The notes below the pieces were generated by a model. It worked only from the letters and a program-made list of their open reading frames with translations, ran no database searches and was not told where the DNA came from. A stretch of 64,000 bases of DNA. Source: Phytoseiulus persimilis (taxonomy: Eukaryota; Arthropoda; Arachnida; Mesostigmata; Phytoseiidae). Where the stretch lies: contig CM075102.1 in assembly GCA_037576195.1 (NCBI GenBank), positions 17,666,745 through 17,730,744 on the forward strand. Direction: 5' to 3'. Below are positions 59,401-64,000 of this stretch, piece by piece; the stretch's first letter is position 1; every line of letters begins with the position of its first letter. A program made the translations under genes and the position numbers.

Positions 59401-61077
59401 TTATCGTATTTCGAGTCTGATAATTCCCGAACATGAGTGCGCCGGTAGCTCCTGACGTGTCGCCGCTGCGGTGGTTGTTCTATATTTTTGCACCAGGAGA
59501 TCTATCGCATCCACCAGCGAGTTGGAAATATTCCCACCAGGAAGCACTTTGGAGACCTTGAAGACTTTGCGCTCTAAGCAAGAAAACCCATGTGACGGCT
59601 AGAATCTGTTCTGGCTAAACGAGTGGATGAATGCGCTTGTACATCCCAACATCAGAGTTCGTTGCGTGAGCCGTTATCCATCAACTTCATCGAGACCCGA
59701 CCCCACGGCGACGGATTCATATGCTCTCACTACGCTGGAAAACCTGTCCAGCTGGAGGATCGGCCTTGAGTATTGATCATTCAGAGTACCCATTAATTCC
59801 CCAGGGGCACTATTCCTCCGACACACAAGTTGTTCGCTGCATTCTGTGATTGCATGGAAAATCTGGATGGATGTACTGGATAGCTGAACAACGAAGCAGA
59901 GGCTGTTCAGAGCACACGCAATGTTTTTTCATGAAGATCGTGGGCAGCCCTCCGTCTTCGACCACGTTTCTTCCTCAATCTGCGCTCGACTTCGTTCCAC
60001 GAATGTCTTGAATTCACTGAGTCATCTCTGACTCCGCCTGATCCACGTTTTTTTTTTTTTGTTTATCATCGCTGATGCTATACGGCAGGAGCGGGATGTA
60101 TAGGAGTCATGAATGTGTTCACACATCCCCTGACTGGCGCAACCTCTCATTGGAATGAAGCTCGTAGAAACAACTCGTCGCGGAACTGTGAGGAGGAGCT
60201 GGATACCGGGCCGGCGTTACAAGAATCAATCTCAGCTTTCAACGGTGGCTAGCCTGAAGATGGAAGCGATTACAGAAAGCTTCACCAGAGCCCTTGCTGC
60301 GCGTTAGTTACACAATGTTTGTCCGATCAGACGAGTTCCCGCCGCACTACATTGCCCGAATATAGATCAATTCAGGAGGTATTTCCTAATATCACGCCTG
60401 ATTCAACAGCGAATGAGCTTGTGTACTAGTTTAGAGCAAACCGCATTGGGAAAATTCGATCGGAGGTTTCGAGGAAGGTCTATGACACGCCATCGTAAGC
60501 GGCTTCGAGATCCTACAAAGCCTAGAAGAGCACGAGCACGATAAACTCTAGAGAGTTTCTGGTCGGGGGAACGGTTTCGGTGACCTGAGAGCTCCCTGCT
60601 GTGTCCCATCTTATTGATAACCCTCTGATTCAATCATGAGAGGAGTCAGCATGAGAGCCTCTTCGTCCCAATCCTTTCCATGTATCGCAAGATCGGGGTC
60701 TTCCGTCGAAATTCACCTGTCATCACCATTCATTTTGTTCCCGTGTCCATTTATTCTACGAGAGGCTGTCATATCTTCCCAGTGGACCCAGAACACAAGA
60801 CCCAGAAACAAGCGCGGCGACGCAATTTAACGAGTGGGACAGAAGTCGCTGCGGCACTCTATGCGAATGAATCGCACGTCTAGTCTATGCTCAGACAACT
60901 CAGACTTCTAGAATCAACTCTTCCATCGAACTTCGCCGGCTTCTCCTGGCGCAAGCGAAGCCTGCGACTCCCAAGCAAGAGCCAAGCACAGCTTGCTGCA
61001 ACTCCATGGATGAAGATCCGGTTGCGGATTAGGCCAGTGAAGCGTTCTTGCTTCCCCCAGGTCGGGAATCACATCCA
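59401..61077. other. no supportable gene; run of 12-13 T near 60050
   Basis: This interval separates the BTB and BACK fragments of one relic and is about 1.2 kb longer than the matching stretch of the intact gene, so an insertion is likely, but I could not find element ends. A T homopolymer near 60.05 kb could be the tail of a minus-strand retroelement. Confidence 0.4.
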
Positions 61078-62180
61078 GTTCTGTTCCAGGATAGCTTTAC
61101 GAAGGAAATGGACTTCTCCGGAACCGTTTAAGTCAAGATACGGGGAACATTCTTTCGCCGAAGATAGTTCAGATGTGTTCAGAGCGGTTCGCCTCTCTCT
61201 CTGATTCCGACTACGGGGTATGGAGGAGGATTCTTCATCAGATCACATCGTTGATTGAGAGTCATTCGTGGGATCCAGAGGTGCCAACGCGCGTGAGGAA
61301 AATCTCGTGACTTCTTCCGATGGATTTCTGCAGCACAGTGCCAGAACGCTAGGTGATAGCATATTCTGTGTCAAAGACATGCTCGTGCTACGGAAGCCAG
61401 ACCATGCTTGCTTTTCCCGGCTGCTTCGAATTCAATGCCTCCACGGGCGCCACTGTTGCACTCAGCGAAGCGTTTGTATTCAACTACATCGCATTCCTAC
61501 TGTCGGATCTCCGGATCATTCCTACTACATCGAGGTCTCGGTGAATTGGATTTGCGTCATTGATCATACGAATTACAATTGTCGTTCGTTCCAAAAAGCC
61601 TATTCCGAGCCGCGAGTCGTTCGGTCATCCGCGTACATACCTCGCAAAGGAAGGACGGAACCGCTCTACGTGGACCGGACTCTGAAACTCTGCTGCTTAT
61701 TCTACGCTCTTCTGGAAAATTTGCCACAATGGGAGCGACACGATGGGACTCGAGACGTTGATTTGGGAGTTTACCATGGCGAGTGGCCACGTGCCCGGGA
61801 GCGCCCATCTCCATATGCAATGAATCAGTGGTGAAGAACGAGACGAGAGACATATGTCCGAAATGCGGAGTTTTCTCGATGCCGTGAACGGGAAAACGAT
61901 GGTGTTCCTGTTTTCAATTCTGTCAGGCCACATGGAACCTTTCGGAAGGGTTTCCTTATCAGAAAGAATCCTGGGATGATGGGAGACCCCCCATCATCAT
62001 GTCGATTGCAACAAAGATGAGTTGACCTCAGATAAAGTCGGCATTGGGTCGATCTCGATGCGATGGTCACTACCGTACACTCTCTACGCGGGTGTTGGCG
62101 GGAGAATGCCGTTCTTCATCCGGCCGCCCTCATAAGATCTGTGGGTGCTGCTTCTACCGGGGACAAGTTTCGTGACTTCT
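61078..62180 (+). pseudogene. decayed BTBD9-like copy (BACK and both F5/8 domains), frameshifted
   Basis: This is the clearest relic. BACK: LFQDSFTKEMDFSGTV (61081-61128) and VFRAVRLSL (61172-61201) match the LSKDTFCAEEYEIFVAV and FLALVRLPL segments at the right distance. Linker: SRGANAREENLVTSSDGFL, then QHSAR, aligns without gaps to FRGLLRSDQNLAETSHGAL, then RLTAR. First F5/8: EFNASTGATVALSEAFVFNY (another frame, about 61428-61487), then YYIEVSVNWICVIDHTNYNC and SEPRVVR (back in the first frame, to about 61624), then KLCCLFYALLEN, and ATMGATRWDSR in a shifted frame. Second F5/8: VGIGSISMRWSLPYTLY (about 62036-62090) and IRSVGAASTGDKF (to about 62170). Frameshifts and stops lie inside domains, so it cannot be translated whole. 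Confidence 0.72.
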
Positions 62181-62200
62181 TCCATCGATCTAGGAACTCA

Positions 62201-62956
62201 CATCTTTTGTTCGATCCGGTCGCGGTTCCGGTGTGTCATCGTTGTCGGAGCCTGGATTCCTTCGGAACCTCACTTATGTTTCATTCCCCCTCGCCCATGA
62301 TTCTTTTTCCCTTCCAGTTCTCAATCCTGCGCTTCTCGAGCAGTTTGCTTGAGTCGGTGGTTTCCCCGGGCGTTCGTCCACGGCCCACGGAAGCAGAGTT
62401 TCACACAATTTCGATTTCACACATTGTCGATAATCGCCTCTTCACGAGTGTTGCACGGAATAAGATAGGAGAACGGCGCCCCCTCGATCCTTCCCCAAAC
62501 CCGTGGAAGTCTCGAGAGTCTTGAGGCGAAGCTCCTCAAGCGAGTCCGTCCCCGGACACCGTCAGAGAAGTTCTCGAGATCGCTCACATTAACGGTCACC
62601 AGAAACTCCGAACATCGATTTGCTAGCACCTCAGTTAAAATATCCATCAGCCTCATGAAGCATGCTGTCGTGCCATGAATGACAATCTGCAGCAAGCGTT
62701 CTGAAGTCGAGCTTTTCTCGTAGGGCTTCCGTGGTGGGAAGGTTGCGAACCGACTGCCAGACCGCACTCTCTAGCGAGCACTCTAAAACGTTTCGACTGG
62801 AAGAAGGAGATTCAGGAACCGCATCGTAGGCTCCCAGGAGGTCGAGGAACGATGCCGCCTGATCTGCCTTGGAAATTCCACAGACTTCCGAGTTTTGGTA
62901 TTCCTTCTCAGCTCAGTTCTAGCTCTGACCGACTCACGTCTACATACCCGAGTAGA
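62201..62956 (+). pseudogene. decayed BTBD9-like copy (BTB and BACK fragments)
   Basis: A further copy starts directly after the preceding one. A possible exon-1 trace (LLFDPVAVPVCHR, about 62204) is followed by a pyrimidine tract and AG at 62317, then LLESVVSPGVRPRPTEAEF, aligned gap-free to MMESLQNEIVLEKVPLRGF (residues 54-72), and HTISISHIVDNRLF aligned to KLLMRYIYTGQLML. After an insertion, TVREVLEIAHINGHQKL (62555-62610) aligns to TILEALQIANLFLFEKL, ending at a stop. LALTDSRLHTRVE at about 62910-62950 fits LPLIDAKDLVTRV at the expected distance. The sequence beyond 63 kb should hold its F5/8 domains, but I could not read them with confidence. Confidence 0.48.
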
Positions 62957-64000
62957 ACTTTGCTCGACATTGACAGGAAAAAAGAGATTCCTCTCCAAAC
63001 ATTGAGGGACTTTGAGAACTCAGCTCCTGAATGATGATAGTCTCTTCATACATGTCTAAAGCTGGGCACATTTACCGCTAAGTCGTATCTGTTATCGCTC
63101 CCAGAGTTCGGCGGAATCGGTGCTGTATCCACTGAGTGATGATGGTCTTTTTACTTCGACCTCATGTGCCGAGTCCCGGACTCTGTCGAGGCGTTCGGAC
63201 CCAACGAGCCTTCGAGAACGAATGACACCAGTCAGGAATCCGGCATTGCTCTTATAGACTGTAGCATCAGCGTGCGATCTCTTCACAAGAGGAATCCCAG
63301 GAGTCCCGGATGGATGATGAACGAATCGATACTTGGACCCTCGAACTCGGCATTCAAAACACACTCGCCGAGCTTGGACCGGCTGTAAAATCCGGAAATC
63401 TCTGAAGAGCGAACATGTGGGTGGTAGGACATGGTTCTCGGGACAGGCGACAGCGACATTCTCCTATGGGTCACCTCCGTCTGACGATTTGTATCGAGAC
63501 CTTCATGAATCGGTCACAACAGAAAGACTATTTCCGTAACATGATCCCCCTCAGATAGACACAGGAGGAGTCGAGATTTCCTCTTCGGGCGGTCATTTCA
63601 TCCAAGCCCATTCTGTTCGCAAGCGCTGGAGCAGACCGAGTGTACAGTACGAACTCTCTCTACAGGCTCCGTTGATCGCTTCGAGCTTTCGTTGAAGTCT
63701 CCATCCCCCTCTTTCCATATTTCAGCAAGAGAGGTCTGAGGAGTGTCGTCATCGATCGACGCCCCTCCCCACCCGCAGTCGTTCAATTTTTTCTTCGCTG
63801 CCTACAAGCTCAACTCACTCAGGCCGTCGGCGAATTTCCTAAACGAATTACGGAGCAAGCGAAAACCAGCAAATTTGATTTTTGCCTCTTCGTCAGCGGC
63901 AGCGTCGTCGTCGCTCGAGCCTCTCGAGTTGTTCCCAGGTGTTAAGCGCGGGTTCACTTAGTCACTCGGTCGTTCAATCGCTCACAGCCTGGTCCAGGTG
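62957..64000. other. no supportable gene to the window edge
   Basis: Frames here are short and overlapping. A segment near 63.4 kb (EHVGGRTWFSG) may be a residue of the second F5/8 domain (HEVGGGSITI), but its distance from the preceding BACK fragment is about 250 bases short of expectation. The array may continue beyond the window. Confidence 0.35.

Noticed and set aside
1..64000. CRISPR arrays, bacterial-type operons, ribosomal RNA genes
   Set aside because: No regularly spaced direct repeats, no gene packing or ribosome-binding patterns of bacteria, and no conserved rRNA blocks were seen.

Overview
The window looks like sparse animal nuclear DNA. Base composition is close to balanced. Long stretches have no readable gene, the one clear gene carries a spliceosomal GT-AG intron, and there are tRNA-derived SINEs, a non-autonomous hAT element and a long-inverted-repeat (foldback) element. 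The gene is closest in layout to metazoan BTBD9. An arthropod, possibly an arachnid or mite, would fit, but nothing here fixes the species.

The first 36 kb hold no gene I can name. I see homopolymer and microsatellite runs, two tRNA-like (SINE-type) remnants on the minus strand, and two exon-like candidates (19.8-20.15 kb and 34.18-34.30 kb). The rest may be intergenic or intronic.

From about 36-37.5 kb to the right-hand end the window is a decayed head-to-tail array of BTBD9-like genes, all in + orientation. One copy is intact: two exons at 53525-53664 and 53869-55480, 583 aa, with BTB, BACK and two F5/8 (discoidin-like) domains in the BTBD9 order. At least seven other copies survive as fragments in the same domain order, with stops, frameshifts and insertions. 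They lie at about 37.5-38.4, 40.9-42.1, 43.0-43.8, 45.6-48.4, 50.8-52.6, 58.0-58.4 and 59.3-63.0 kb; the last interval probably holds two copies. These calls come from reading aligned protein motifs by eye, so single fragments vary in strength. The best are at 61.1-62.2, 57.98-58.44, 50.8-52.6 and 37.8-38.4 kb.

Mobile elements sit between and inside the copies. They are a tRNA-Pro-like SINE followed by a head-truncated tandem second copy (44.7-45.2 kb), a 127-bp inverted-repeat MITE (45.86 kb), a 214-bp hAT-type MITE with a perfect 8-bp target duplication (46.4 kb), a foldback element of about 845 bp with inverted repeats of roughly 300 bp (57.1-57.9 kb), and a possible gypsy-type reverse transcriptase remnant (39.5 kb). 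The overall picture is repeated local duplication of an E3-ligase-adaptor-type gene followed by decay and transposon invasion, leaving one readable copy in this window.
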